The notes below the pieces were generated by a model. That model had not been told where the DNA came from and searched no databases. It was given only the letters and a program-made list of their open reading frames with translations. The position numbers and the translations under genes are program-made. Below are positions 1 through 6,732 of a stretch of 16,316 nucleotides of DNA, piece after piece. This DNA is from JBBAAP01 sp043808305. Its GTDB lineage: Bacteria > Planctomycetota > MHYJ01 > JACQXL01. How positions within the stretch are numbered: position 1 is the stretch's first letter; each line of letters opens with the position of its first letter. The DNA lies in assembly GCA_043808305.1 (NCBI GenBank), contig JAZDFB010000044.1, positions 1 through 16,316 of the forward strand. Reading direction: 5' to 3'.

Positions 1-28
1 CTCGTTTTGGGATAACGGCAGGAGATTT

Positions 29-115
29 ACACACCCCGTCCTTTCGGGACACCCCTCTCAAGAGGGGATTCTTCCTAAAAAGTCCCCTCTAAAAAGAGGG
101 GGCAGGGGGTGTGTT
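29..115. repeat. Nested inverted repeat (MITE/REP-like)
   Basis: The outer arms ACACACCCC (29-37) and GGGGTGTGT (106-114) are exact reverse complements. Inside are two further stems: CCCCTCT/AGAGGGG (52-58 with 61-67, 2-nt loop) and CCCCTCT/AGAGGGG (84-90 with 95-101, 4-nt loop). There is also a smaller GTCC..GGGAC hairpin near 38-50. No coding frame is supported in 1-253. This kind of C-rich/G-rich palindrome is common between genes in environmental genomes. It lies just outside the insertion sequence rather than being part of it. Confidence 0.7.
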
Positions 116-152
116 CCTTACGTAAACCTTTTAGAGGGATATATCAGCCCGT

Positions 153-180
153 ATCCGTCATATGAATTACGGAAAAGGAT
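153..180 (+). repeat. IS left terminal inverted repeat
   Basis: The outermost 11 bases match the right end in reverse complement. An inner ACGGA motif at 169-173 pairs with the outer TCCGT, so the tip can also fold on itself. Confidence 0.65.
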
Positions 181-253
181 AGACAAAATTGCTTGAAGTC
201 CTTATAATACAAGGGAAAGAAACGATTTGATAACCTAAAAAGGAGATAACCCT

Positions 254-1582
254 ATGGGTGAAAAGAAAAAGCACTATTTTCGGCTCAGTTTTACTGATAA
301 GTTGAAGGTGTTTTTGAAAGGTTCCGAGGTAACTTCTGATGGTGGCTTAATTGCAGTTAGAGAACTTGACGAGCGTTTAGGACTCACGGCTCTGGCTGAA
401 GAATTTCTATCTGACACCAGATACGGGCGAAATATTCAACACGAGTTGGCCGAATTATTAAGACAATCCGTTTACAGCCGTCTAGCTGGTTACGAGGATG
501 TTAATGATGCCGAGAAATTACGCAATGACCCGGCTTTAAGGGCGATTTTAAGCGAGCGTGCCTTAAAGAAAGGCGGTGCGGCTGAAAAGACGGTCGGGCG
601 ATTTGAAACCGAGATACTCACCGAGGAAAACAATTTAACCAGAATGGATGAAATGTTATTCAAGTGGATAGAAAAAGTTGATAAAGCGCGAGCGGTTAAA
701 ACAATCATTCTTGATTTAGATTCCTCCGAGAGTCCGGTTTTCGGAGACCAAGAAGGTTCCGCATACAATGGTTATTTTAAGAGCAAATGCTATCACCCGC
801 TTTTCTGTTTCAATGAGCATGGAGATTGCCTCAAGGTGAAACTAAGGCCGGGCAATGTGTATAGTTCAGTGGGCTGTCTGGAGTTTGTTGAACCAATCCT
901 GCGTTATTATGTGGCTAAGGGCTTCAAGGTAAAACTCCGGGGCGACGCCGCTTTTGCTGAGCCCGGATTAATGAGGTTGTGTGAAGAACTCAGGATAGAA
1001 TATGCCTTCAGGATTAAGGAAAATAGCCGTTTAGAAGCAATGATAACCAGTTTGACTAAATCAATCAAGAAAGACAAAGAAAAAGTTGTTACGGTATATA
1101 AGGATTTTCTCTACCAAGCGGGAAGTTGGAATAAACCCAGAAGGATTATCGCAAAGATAGAGCAGTATCCAAACGAATTATTTCCGCGAGTCGGTTTTAT
1201 CGTAACCAGTTTGAAATGGTGTGATAAGAAGGTAGTAAAATTCTATAACAAACGAGGCACCTGTGAGCAATGGATTAAAGAAGGCAAGTATGCTCTGAAT
1301 TGGACTCGGTTATCCTGCCATAGATTTGTGGAGAACGAAGCAAGATTGAAACTATTCATTATGGCTTATAACTTAGGGAATTTCTTGAGGACACTGGTGT
1401 TGCCAGAGGGGATAAAACACTGGTCATTAAGAAGCATTCAGTTGAAGTTAATTAAGATTGGCGGACGGTTAATCAAGCACGCCCGATATTACTGCCTGTT
1501 ATTAGCCGAGACGGTGATTAACGGCAAGATATTTTCTAGTTTACTTGCGAATATCAAATGCTTATGTCCCGCATCCGGGTGA
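254..1582 (+). CDS. IS1380-family DDE transposase
   Basis: A 442-aa transposase that cuts and pastes its own element. The N-terminal part carries the family motifs VTSDGGLIAVRELDERLGL (residues 26-44) and a QSVYSRLAGYEDVNDAEKLR stretch (71-90). The catalytic core has the RNase H-like strand ILDLDSSE (D154 or D156), LRGDAAFA (D231) and the late motif YNKRGTCEQWIKEGK (E338), giving a complete DDE triad. Length fits the usual roughly 440-470 aa. The ATG is preceded by a strong Shine-Dalgarno AAAGGAG near 238-244. The gene has lower GC than the gcv genes downstream, as expected of a mobile gene. The frame is intact with no stops or shifts. About 220 nt of non-coding element sequence follow the stop up to the right inverted repeat. 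Confidence 0.93.
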   Translation: MGEKKKHYFRLSFTDKLKVFLKGSEVTSDGGLIAVRELDERLGLTALAEEFLSDTRYGRNIQHELAELLRQSVYSRLAGYEDVNDAEKLRNDPALRAILSERALKKGGAAEKTVGRFETEILTEENNLTRMDEMLFKWIEKVDKARAVKTIILDLDSSESPVFGDQEGSAYNGYFKSKCYHPLFCFNEHGDCLKVKLRPGNVYSSVGCLEFVEPILRYYVAKGFKVKLRGDAAFAEPGLMRLCEELRIEYAFRIKENSRLEAMITSLTKSIKKDKEKVVTVYKDFLYQAGSWNKPRRIIAKIEQYPNELFPRVGFIVTSLKWCDKKVVKFYNKRGTCEQWIKEGKYALNWTRLSCHRFVENEARLKLFIMAYNLGNFLRTLVLPEGIKHWSLRSIQLKLIKIGGRLIKHARYYCLLLAETVINGKIFSSLLANIKCLCPASG

Positions 1583-1776
1583 AAGGGGGTGATAAGTTTT
1601 TAGAAGTATTGAAAAGATACGGAAGAACTGTTGTCCAAAAAGGCAAAAGCCATTCCGGTTGGACAAAAAGTTTCCGAGAGCAGACGCTATTTGGAAAAAT
1701 CTCCAGAAATTTGAATATATTGCTTGACTTACAAATGTTTTTACCTATAATAACCTTGTATAAACAGTAAAATAGG

Positions 1777-1800
1777 ATCCGTCAGTTTGATATGACGGAT
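1777..1800 (-). repeat. IS right terminal inverted repeat
   Basis: Outer 11 bases complement the left end. The tip forms a self-complementary hairpin: GGATCCGTCA (1775-1784) pairs with TGACGGATCC (1793-1802) over an 8-nt loop. It could also stop transcription leaving the transposase gene, although no T-run follows. Confidence 0.65.
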
Positions 1801-1884
1801 CCCGATTAACATAAATAGTAAAGGAAAACTGCCATATAATTAAAACGCAAATCAAATGCTATTTGAAAGGAGATAAGTTGCGTT

Positions 1885-2307
1885 ATGAAAAAGTATACAG
1901 CGGCCATTATGTTTTTCGTTCTGTTAGCAGGCTGTTCTTCGTCACTTGGATTCACAGGCTATGTTAAGATGCCGTTACCGACAACAGAGGTAACGAATCT
2001 TTCTGTAAATTTTACCGGCAGCCAAAATATCAAGCTTGGAGTGCAGGTTGAAACAGTCGGAAAAGATACGGTTGTGACGTGGTTTAAGAACGGCCGTAAA
2101 TTTATTTTCAAAGACATGACCGGTTATACGGGCGAACTTCATATTGATTCGGCCTATCTCGAAATAGGCGATGTTAAGATTTTTATTGACGAGCGATGGC
2201 TTAAAGTTGAAGCGCCCTCATATAAAATTTCCCAGGAACTCACCGGGTTTTATGAGGAAGGGAAAAATCTTATTATTACTCCTGGCGGTGTAAAAGCAGA
2301 AGATTAA
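1885..2307 (+). CDS. Small lipoprotein of unknown function
   Basis: A 140-aa protein with a short positively charged start (MKK), a hydrophobic segment (residues 6-15) and a lipobox LAGC with Cys17. It is therefore predicted to be exported, processed by signal peptidase II and lipid-anchored. The mature part (about 124 aa) is rich in beta-prone alternating residues, such as VTWFKNGRKFIFKDM and HIDSAYLEIGDVKIFID, and has no catalytic motif I recognise. The start is supported by AAAGGAGA at 1867-1874, about 10 nt before the ATG. A TATAAT at 1835-1840 could be the -10 element, but no good -35 is visible. The gene starts some 80 nt past the right end of the insertion sequence, so the element may have separated it from its original upstream region. 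Function unknown. Confidence 0.75.
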   Translation: MKKYTAAIMFFVLLAGCSSSLGFTGYVKMPLPTTEVTNLSVNFTGSQNIKLGVQVETVGKDTVVTWFKNGRKFIFKDMTGYTGELHIDSAYLEIGDVKIFIDERWLKVEAPSYKISQELTGFYEEGKNLIITPGGVKAED

Positions 2308-2469
2308 TCTATCCCTTTAGCTTAGACATGCCGGAACGGCACAAGTTCACCGCTTAGCCATTTTTCCATTAGAGATATATTCTTCTTTACCGACATTTCC
2401 AGTTAAAAATCTGCTAAAAATCTTATAATTAAATGAACTAATTGACTTATTTTACGTTTAATATAGTAG

Positions 2470-2583
2470 GGGCGTATGCCCGGAAAGGCTTATATTATAT
2501 GGCTTTGAGAGCAACCCCGTGCGGTAAGCGCAGGGGCAAGTGCCCGTAAGCTCTCTATGTTCGCACTGGCACTAAGCTTTTTT
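2470..2583 (+). ncRNA. Foldable leader-like segment with T-run; candidate structured RNA
   Basis: GGGC GTAT GCCC hairpin at 2471-2482. GAGAGC (2507-2512) pairs with GCTCTC (2550-2555), enclosing CCCC/GGGG with TGCG/CGCA (2515-2536) and a GGGCA-AG-TGCCC hairpin. An alternative pairing, AGTGCC (2539-2544) with GGCACT (2568-2573), breaks both of those and is followed by six T residues (2578-2583), like an intrinsic terminator. A TTGACT at 2442-2447 and TATAGT at 2462-2467 lie upstream, but their 14-nt spacing is short for a sigma-70 promoter. No known RNA family was recognised. The AGTGCC/GGCACT stem also resembles the repeat hairpins at 2696-2728 and 10833-10866, so this may be a repeat rather than a gene. 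Confidence 0.35.
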
Positions 2584-2671
2584 CACGGAATTCTCGGATT
2601 TTTGCAGTAAAACGGGCTCGAAAGTCATATATATATTAGAGGGGAGAATATAGTATATAGTAGGTAGTATG

Positions 2672-2732
2672 TCCCAAGGCTACGCTTGGGATAAGGTGCC
2701 GGGTAACTCGTTGCACTCGAACCGGCACTAAT
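2672..2732. repeat. Two-hairpin intergenic element
   Basis: First hairpin: TCCCAAG (2672-2678), 6-nt loop, CTTGGGA (2685-2691). After the linker TAAG comes the second hairpin GTGCCGG (2696-2702) / CCGGCAC (2722-2728), whose loop holds TAACTCGTTGCACTCGAA. The segment 2704-2732 recurs exactly (29 bases) at 9833-9861. The same order (TCCC..GGGA hairpin, TAAG, GTGCC..GGCAC hairpin, TAA) recurs at 10806-10868. The rest of 2308-2858 shows AT-rich repeats of GTAGGTAGTATG (about 2660 and 2733) and GGCC-rich self-complementary stretches at 2801-2835, but no supported gene. Confidence 0.7.
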
Positions 2733-2858
2733 AGGTAGTATGTAGGGTGGAGAGATTTAAGGCTGACGGAGTGACAGGGCCGCAAAACGCCCCTGAAACC
2801 GCGGCCTTTTGGAAGAGGCCCTTTGAGGCCGGCCTTCCGTAAAAGGTGGCGCTTTCTA

Positions 2859-3531
2859 ATGTTATACTGTAGAAGATGACAATACAGGGGACCCGGAAGA
2901 GCGAAAGAACCGCTCTGAGGAAGATACCCGCACCCGACCGGAAAACAGCCCTGGCAGGGATGCTACATATAAAAAACGGAAATACAACTCCGGGCATTCC
3001 GGCCAATCTGAAAATGACGACTATTCCGACCAGGACCGTTTTGATAACCGGGTCTACCACGGCCACGGCGATATCCCGTCCAAAAAGGCTCCGCACGGTA
3101 TCAGGAGCATTATTGCCTTTATCAACCGCCTGATTTCACCGCCCTTTGAGGAAGACCTCTACATCATCTACGCCTATTACAACTGCCGTTCGGGGCGCGA
3201 CATCTGCCGCCGGTATAAGCTCAAACCCGCCAAGGTCGCATCGGTTCTGGTCAAACTGCGCCGGGAGTACGCCCAACTGGAGCATCATACCGAAGACGGC
3301 GCACAGCCGTTCACCACCCGCGAGATAATTGCCCTGGTCAGCCTGATATGCTATCAGGTTCAGTGCCGGGCCAAGCTCCGCCGGCTGGTCCAGGCCTATG
3401 ACGATATCCAGGCCGACTACAAAGAGATATGCGCCAAATACCGGGTGCCGGTCTCGTCATACTACTATTACCTTGACCGTTATATTACCCGCCCGTATCT
3501 GGACATCTGCGCCAAGAGAAAGACGGCGTGA
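2859..3531 (+). CDS. HTH-like protein; start resolved only by a +1 frameshift
   Basis: The frame from 2860 to the TGA at 3529-3531 is open for 223 codons, contains no ATG at all, and has no NTG codon before about codon 91. The protein looks genuine: an acidic hydrophilic N-terminal third (EERKNRSEEDTR), then a hydrophobic, folded-looking part. That part has a helix-turn-helix-like stretch (ISPPFEEDLYIIYAYY..GRDICRRYKLKPAKVASVLVKL) and a second similar unit near the C-terminus (EICAKYRVPVSSYYYYLDRY). The only well-placed start is ATG 2859, with AAAAGGTGG at 2841-2849, but that frame ends after six codons at TGA (2877-2879). A +1 shift at AGA-AGA-TGA-C joins it to the long frame. This could be programmed shifting, a one-base loss (pseudogene) or an assembly error. 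A sigma-factor-region-4-like DNA-binding role is only a guess. It converges with the minus-strand gene, with 3 nt between the stops. Confidence 0.6.
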
Positions 3532-3534
3532 TTG

Positions 3535-4233
3535 TCAGGTGTTCTTTTTCTTATTGATAACGAAGGCGTTCAGGAACTTAACTGCCCATTTCTTTTCCGG
3601 AAGTGATAGCCACTCGCAAAACGGTTCTTCCTTGGTCCCGTACGATATTATTGGTTTTGACACGGACTCAAGCTCACCGATCATTCCGCCTTCAGGGGCA
3701 AATGAAGACATGCTTGTTGAAAGATAACTATGTATCCTTACGTTGTTAATATCAGCGTATTTTATGGTTATTTCCTTAGGGCCAACGGGCTTTTGTTTGC
3801 GAATGATTAGATAATCACTTCCTAATTTTATGATTTGTGTTTCATTTATGGCGTTAATACGCCTTACGATTATCACAGAAATAACAATACACCAAGGAAT
3901 AGCAACCAGTCCCACAATCGGCTTTTCTAAAATAGCCACTAAGATTAACAGGGTAGCCGGTAGTATTCCCCAAATAAACAAGAGTATTGTCCGTAAAATA
4001 TCAGCCGGTTTAACCCCTCTTTTTGGTATAATTATCTCTATAAATGACTCGTTGGGTTTATTGATTTTTATTGCACTACCATCGGGCGGGCAGAGGTCCT
4101 TTTCGGTGAGGGGTTCAGTTAATTCATTCGCCGCATAGGTTTTATCGCAGTTGGTGCATTTGGCGGTATTGTTCGGGATGCTGATTGATTCCTCTTTGAT
4201 TATATTACTGCAATTTGGGCAAAGCAGTTGCAT
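3535..4233 (-). CDS. Zinc-ribbon, two-TM membrane protein with PH-like C-terminal domain
   Basis: A 232-aa protein. The N-terminus has a four-cysteine zinc ribbon (C5-P-N-C8 and C26-T-N-C29). Next come a charged linker, two hydrophobic segments (about residues 80-102 and 104-124) joined by a short turn, and a beta-rich cytoplasmic C-terminal region (about 126-228; YLIIRKQ, EITIKYADINNVRIH) resembling bacterial PH-like domains. The start ATG lies 2 nt after the stop of the upstream regulator gene, and its Shine-Dalgarno (GAAAGG) lies inside that gene's end, so the two are cotranscribed and probably translationally coupled. This suggests a membrane-bound sensor, effector or anchor for the regulator. 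Function is unproven. The low GC is shared with the upstream gene and differs from the flanking genes. Confidence 0.75.
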   Translation of the reverse strand: MQLLCPNCSNIIKEESISIPNNTAKCTNCDKTYAANELTEPLTEKDLCPPDGSAIKINKPNESFIEIIIPKRGVKPADILRTILLFIWGILPATLLILVAILEKPIVGLVAIPWCIVISVIIVRRINAINETQIIKLGSDYLIIRKQKPVGPKEITIKYADINNVRIHSYLSTSMSSFAPEGGMIGELESVSKPIISYGTKEEPFCEWLSLPEKKWAVKFLNAFVINKKKNT

Positions 4234-4235
4234 TT

Positions 4236-5279
4236 CTATTGCCTTTCGTTTGATTTTTCTTCAGCCTGCGCGTGTTTTATCATTTTCTGGACGTCTTCGT
4301 TTGCATTAATTTCCATCAAGTGGACATTGGGATGTTCGTTGCGGAACACCCTGAATACCTCGTCGGCGAATGCCTGCCCGATGCTTTTGATGCCTTTGAA
4401 ATCCAGCATTACTTCCCTGAACTTTTCAAAACGGGCAATCAAGCGCCTGGCCTGGGAGCGTGAAATCAGCAGTTCACCTTCGTATTGCATTAGTTCCACC
4501 GGCACAATGGTTTTTGAAAAGCCACCCTCATCGATTGATGTATATTGGTCAAAAATACTTACGGTAGTTGTTGTGGAATCTCTGTTAATAATCATGTTAA
4601 CGCTTGTGCCGGAATCAGGGCCTTTTTTTCTCTCGAAAAGCCAGTCGGAGCCTTGGTCCCGTAAAAAACATACCGACCCGGATAGAATTGCAAATTCATC
4701 AAACATCCTGGATGCAAAAAATATTCCTTGTCCGGTATGGTGTTCGGGGTCAGACGTAAGTTTGCCTTTGGCTAATTCCAAAATTGCATCATGGGGATTA
4801 TTTAGGTTAAAATCTTTTTGTATCTTGTTAAAAATTCCTATTCCGCTGTCAATTATCCAGAATTTAATCTTCAAGGCGTCATAAGTTACTGTAAGCTGGA
4901 CATCTTTTGATTGCGAGTGAAATATTACGTTATTAAGCATCTCCTGAAAGCCATAGGCGCAGATGCCAAAAATATTTTCTTTCAGAATCGGCAGGACAGG
5001 CCTGATTTTATCCGCCCAGACCCGATGCTCCTCCATATCAGGTGTAACCGGCAATTTAAAAGTATGTTCGGTCTCTTTTAATTTATACTTTGTGCTTTTC
5101 CGGACGCCTTCGAATTCAAGGATATTTTCGGCAGTCAGTTTTTTTATGTGATAATTTACCCCCTGCCTGCTTATCCCGAACTTTTCGGCAGTAATCTTGC
5201 CAATGTCGTTAGGATGCTCAATAACATTGTTAATTATAAACTGCTTTATGGCTTCGTGTTTCTCTTTATTTAGACTCAT
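4236..5279 (-). CDS. Winged-helix / GHKL ATPase / STAS-like (DUF4325-type) regulator
   Basis: A 347-aa protein with three parts. Residues about 5-68 form a winged helix-turn-helix with recognition-like stretch GISRQGVNYHIKKL (35-48). Residues about 85-232 form a GHKL (histidine-kinase-type) ATP-binding domain: N box EMLNNVIFH (113-121), G1 box DSGIG (144-148), G2 box HHTGQGIFFASRM (180-192) and a closing SGTSVNMII (223-231). Residues about 268-337 resemble the STAS-like DUF4325 domain that often accompanies such ATPases (ARFEKFREVMLDFKGIKSIGQAF begins at about 282). No phospho-acceptor His box is seen, so an anti-sigma-type or ATP-switched DNA binder is likelier than a classical sensor kinase. 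The start is supported by AGAAAGGA about 8 nt upstream. Three 21-bp-spaced TTGACA-containing boxes precede it and may be its autoregulatory sites. Confidence 0.85.
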   Translation of the reverse strand: MSLNKEKHEAIKQFIINNVIEHPNDIGKITAEKFGISRQGVNYHIKKLTAENILEFEGVRKSTKYKLKETEHTFKLPVTPDMEEHRVWADKIRPVLPILKENIFGICAYGFQEMLNNVIFHSQSKDVQLTVTYDALKIKFWIIDSGIGIFNKIQKDFNLNNPHDAILELAKGKLTSDPEHHTGQGIFFASRMFDEFAILSGSVCFLRDQGSDWLFERKKGPDSGTSVNMIINRDSTTTTVSIFDQYTSIDEGGFSKTIVPVELMQYEGELLISRSQARRLIARFEKFREVMLDFKGIKSIGQAFADEVFRVFRNEHPNVHLMEINANEDVQKMIKHAQAEEKSNERQ

Positions 5280-5320
5280 ATCTTAATCCTTTCTGCGCTT
5301 ATAAGTAACATATCTAAAAG

Positions 5321-5375
5321 TTTTGTCAACATATTTATATCTTTTGTCAATATAAATTCTGGTTTTGTCAACATA
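5321..5375 (-). promoter_or_regulatory. Three 21-bp-spaced direct boxes upstream of the regulator
   Basis: Plus-strand TTTTGTCAAYATA occurs at 5321-5333, 5342-5354 and 5363-5375. These read TATRTTGACAAAA on the minus strand, toward the regulator gene. The spacing is exactly 21 bp, two helical turns, so a protein could sit on one face of the helix. Each box contains a TTGACA -35 hexamer; with the nearest, the best -10 is a TTATAA at 19-nt spacing. They are probably operator plus promoter for the 5279-3535 operon, and the winged-helix protein it encodes is the obvious candidate binder (inference). Confidence 0.65.
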
Positions 5376-5391
5376 ATATTCCCAGACACCT

Positions 5392-5655
5392 CCTGTATTC
5401 CTTTTCCCCAATGGCGGTATTCCTCTTGGCCGGAGGGGATAATAGGCCGAGCAAGAGGGGTTAATACCTTGTCCAGCCGGGTGTTATCCGATTATTCAGG
5501 GGGTATATGACCATTTCATCCGGGGTATAATTCCTGACCCCGACGGGGTTATCAGGATTACCCAGCGGTAATAATGCCCTTAGATAATGGGGTTATATCA
5601 GGCGCCTATAGGGATTATTCCACCTTCCCGACCGGGTTATTGCCCGACCATACCC
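5392..5655. repeat. Degenerate array of about 12 units with ~22-bp period
   Basis: A G-rich core followed by TTAT, TAAT or TATA (consensus GGGGTTAT), with CC usually 3-4 nt later, recurs with starts near 5392, 5414, 5435, 5457, 5479, 5500, 5522, 5545, 5565, 5589, 5611 and 5633. Steps are 20-24 bp, mean about 22. The remaining half of each unit is not conserved. The units are too short and degenerate for CRISPR and carry no reading frame. The position, between the regulator operon and the protease gene, fits a cooperative protein-binding array, but the role is unknown. Confidence 0.65.
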
Positions 5656-5773
5656 CCCACCCCCCACTACCATAGCCCATCCTGTCCCATTCCAAAACGG
5701 CCGAATTTGGCCAAAACCCTAAAGCCATATCTCCTTACAAATATTGAATTTATAAAAAATAGCCGTTTTCGCC

Positions 5774-5899
5774 ATTCCAATAGGCTGGAATACCTCCCTA
5801 TATAGTGGAAGGGCAAAAGAGACCTTTCCAGTCCCGCGAAATACGCGGGATCTAAGACCCAGTAAGGCCCTCCCGACGGTCATCGGGATTGCTAACTGG
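5774..5899. repeat. Hairpin cluster with compound two-hairpin element
   Basis: ATTCCA/TGGAAT (5774-5779 with 5786-5791). TCCCGCG/CGCGGGA (5832-5838 with 5844-5850), followed by TCTAAG. Then CCAGT/ACTGG (5859-5863 with 5895-5899) encloses TCCCGA/TCGGGA (5871-5876 with 5883-5888). GCGGGATCTAAG is shared with the element at 10806-10868. No T-run follows any of these stems, so they are not simple terminators. The stretch 5656-5773 is C-rich, then AT-rich, and holds nothing I recognise. Confidence 0.55.
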
Positions 5900-5917
5900 C
5901 TCTAAGAGAGGCGAGTT

Positions 5918-6685
5918 ATGAACCACAGATTTCACAGATTGATGCACGGGGATGGACGCAGATGGATTATTTGGTTCTTGGCTATCGGCTATATTATTGC
6001 GTGTCTGCAGTGCTACAATAATGCCATACCTCAACAATGCAACCCTGAAATAATGGTTATAGACCTAACAAAGCAACTGCCAAACAATCCTTACCAAACC
6101 GAATATGAGAAAATGTTTTATCCCACGGTCCGGATAAGCACCGGAAACGCCACCGGCTCCGGCGTTATAATCAGCCACAGAGGCTCAGAGGACACAGAGG
6201 CCACCGTATATATACTTTCCGCTGGGCACGTTGTCGGGGATAATTCCACCGTAACCGTAGAATTCTTTTACCCGGAGAATATAAAAATAGAAGCAACCAT
6301 TCTTCTAACGGATACAACCAAAGATTTAGCGTTGCTCCGTGGTCTCTGTGGCTCTGTGGCAAAGGCAACTCTTGTTCCTAAGGATTACACGCCGTACCTC
6401 TTCCATCCGGTCTATGCCGTGGGATGCTCACTCGGTCTAAAGATACGCCCATCATCAGGTATTATCTCTGTTATTGAACCGTCCTATTGGGGTATCTCGG
6501 CTCCGATTTTACCCGGCAATTCCGGAGGACCCGTATTCGATGGGAAAACATACGAGGTGATAGGAATTGCGGTTTGGGTCAATGTGCATAACGGACAACT
6601 TATTACAACCATGGCGGGAATCGTTCCAATACAATCAATATACGAATTCTTAGACAGCCACAGAGGCACCAAGACACAAAGATAA
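5918..6685 (+). CDS. Trypsin-like (S1/DegP-type) serine protease, membrane- or lipid-anchored
   Basis: A 255-aa protein with a chymotrypsin-fold protease domain (about 68-246). The full triad is visible: H104 in ILSAGHVV, D136 in TKDLALL and S202 in PGNSGGPVFDG. The oxyanion region GNSGGP and closing GIVPIQSIYEFL match HtrA-type proteases, but there is no PDZ domain. A hydrophobic stretch at 16-30, after two arginines, ends in IIAC (C29), which fits either a lipobox or an uncleaved anchor, so the protease probably acts in the periplasm. The start ATG has GAGAGGCGAG just upstream. Four stretches come from the dispersed palindromic repeat: residues 1-17, 87-95 (HRGSEDTEA), 141-149 (RGLCGSVAK) and 247-255 (SHRGTKTQR). 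All are in frame and fall at the ends or in surface-loop positions. Confidence 0.85.
   Translation: MNHRFHRLMHGDGRRWIIWFLAIGYIIACLQCYNNAIPQQCNPEIMVIDLTKQLPNNPYQTEYEKMFYPTVRISTGNATGSGVIISHRGSEDTEATVYILSAGHVVGDNSTVTVEFFYPENIKIEATILLTDTTKDLALLRGLCGSVAKATLVPKDYTPYLFHPVYAVGCSLGLKIRPSSGIISVIEPSYWGISAPILPGNSGGPVFDGKTYEVIGIAVWVNVHNGQLITTMAGIVPIQSIYEFLDSHRGTKTQR
5921..5966 (+). repeat. Dispersed repeat, half A, forming the start of the protease gene
   Basis: Begins AACCACAGATTTCACAGATT, closely like the intergenic copies at 8384 (AACCACGGATTAACACAG) and 11309. Here it directly follows the start codon, so it encodes the N-terminal residues. Confidence 0.7.
6173..6202 (+). repeat. Dispersed repeat arm inside protease gene (left)
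   Basis: CCACAGAGGCTCAGAGGACA type arm, inverted relative to the arm at 6341-6364. It encodes the loop before the catalytic histidine strand. Confidence 0.7.
6341..6364 (-). repeat. Dispersed repeat arm inside protease gene (right)
   Basis: TCTCTGTGGCTCTGTGGCAA matches the complement of the left arm and the 3' arm of the copy at 8384-8450. The roughly 140 bp between the arms encode the catalytic His and Asp. Confidence 0.7.
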
Positions 6686-6720
6686 ATTATTCTTAGAGCC
6701 TTCGTGTCTTAGTGGCAAAG
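6657..6720. repeat. Dispersed palindromic repeat spanning the protease stop and next gene's leader
   Basis: CACCAAGACACAAAG (6667-6681) pairs with CTTCGTGTCTTAGTG (6700-6714) with two mismatches, over an 18-nt loop. The left arm encodes the protease's last residues; the right arm runs into the Shine-Dalgarno of the next gene. Confidence 0.75.
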
Positions 6721-6732
6721 GAGGGTATGGAT

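Larger units (their letters stand above)
152..1800 (+). mobile_element. IS1380-family insertion sequence
   Basis: One transposase gene (254-1582) is flanked by imperfect terminal inverted repeats. The left end has ATCCGTCATAT at 153-163 and the right end has its exact complement ATATGACGGAT at 1790-1800. The similarity continues inward with gaps (a second ACGGA-type motif on each side). The tetranucleotide CCCG occurs at 148-151 and again at 1801-1804, which would be a 4-bp target duplication; IS1380 elements are known to make 4-5 bp duplications. The exact outer base is uncertain by 1-2 nt because the left arm carries an extra T. The element appears complete and possibly active: the reading frame is intact, the ends are present and the duplication is preserved. 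Confidence 0.75.

Noticed and set aside
1558..1770. 70-aa frame overlapping the transposase end
   Set aside because: Lies inside the insertion sequence tail, has no separate start signal at the right distance and no family resemblance.
2329..2341. TGCCG-GAA-CGGCA hairpin as terminator of the lipoprotein gene
   Set aside because: Only 5 bp and not followed by a T-run.
2728..3133. Frames of 122 aa (minus) and 85 aa (plus)
   Set aside because: Shadows of the GC-rich frame 2860-3531; their composition is unnatural and neither has a good start.
5392..5655. CRISPR array
   Set aside because: Units of about 22 bp with an 8-base degenerate core and no unique spacers of constant length; no cas genes in the window.
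5587..5805. 72-aa frame rich in Pro/Ile
   Set aside because: It runs through the 22-bp array and C-rich tract; its start lies inside a repeat unit and there is no Shine-Dalgarno.
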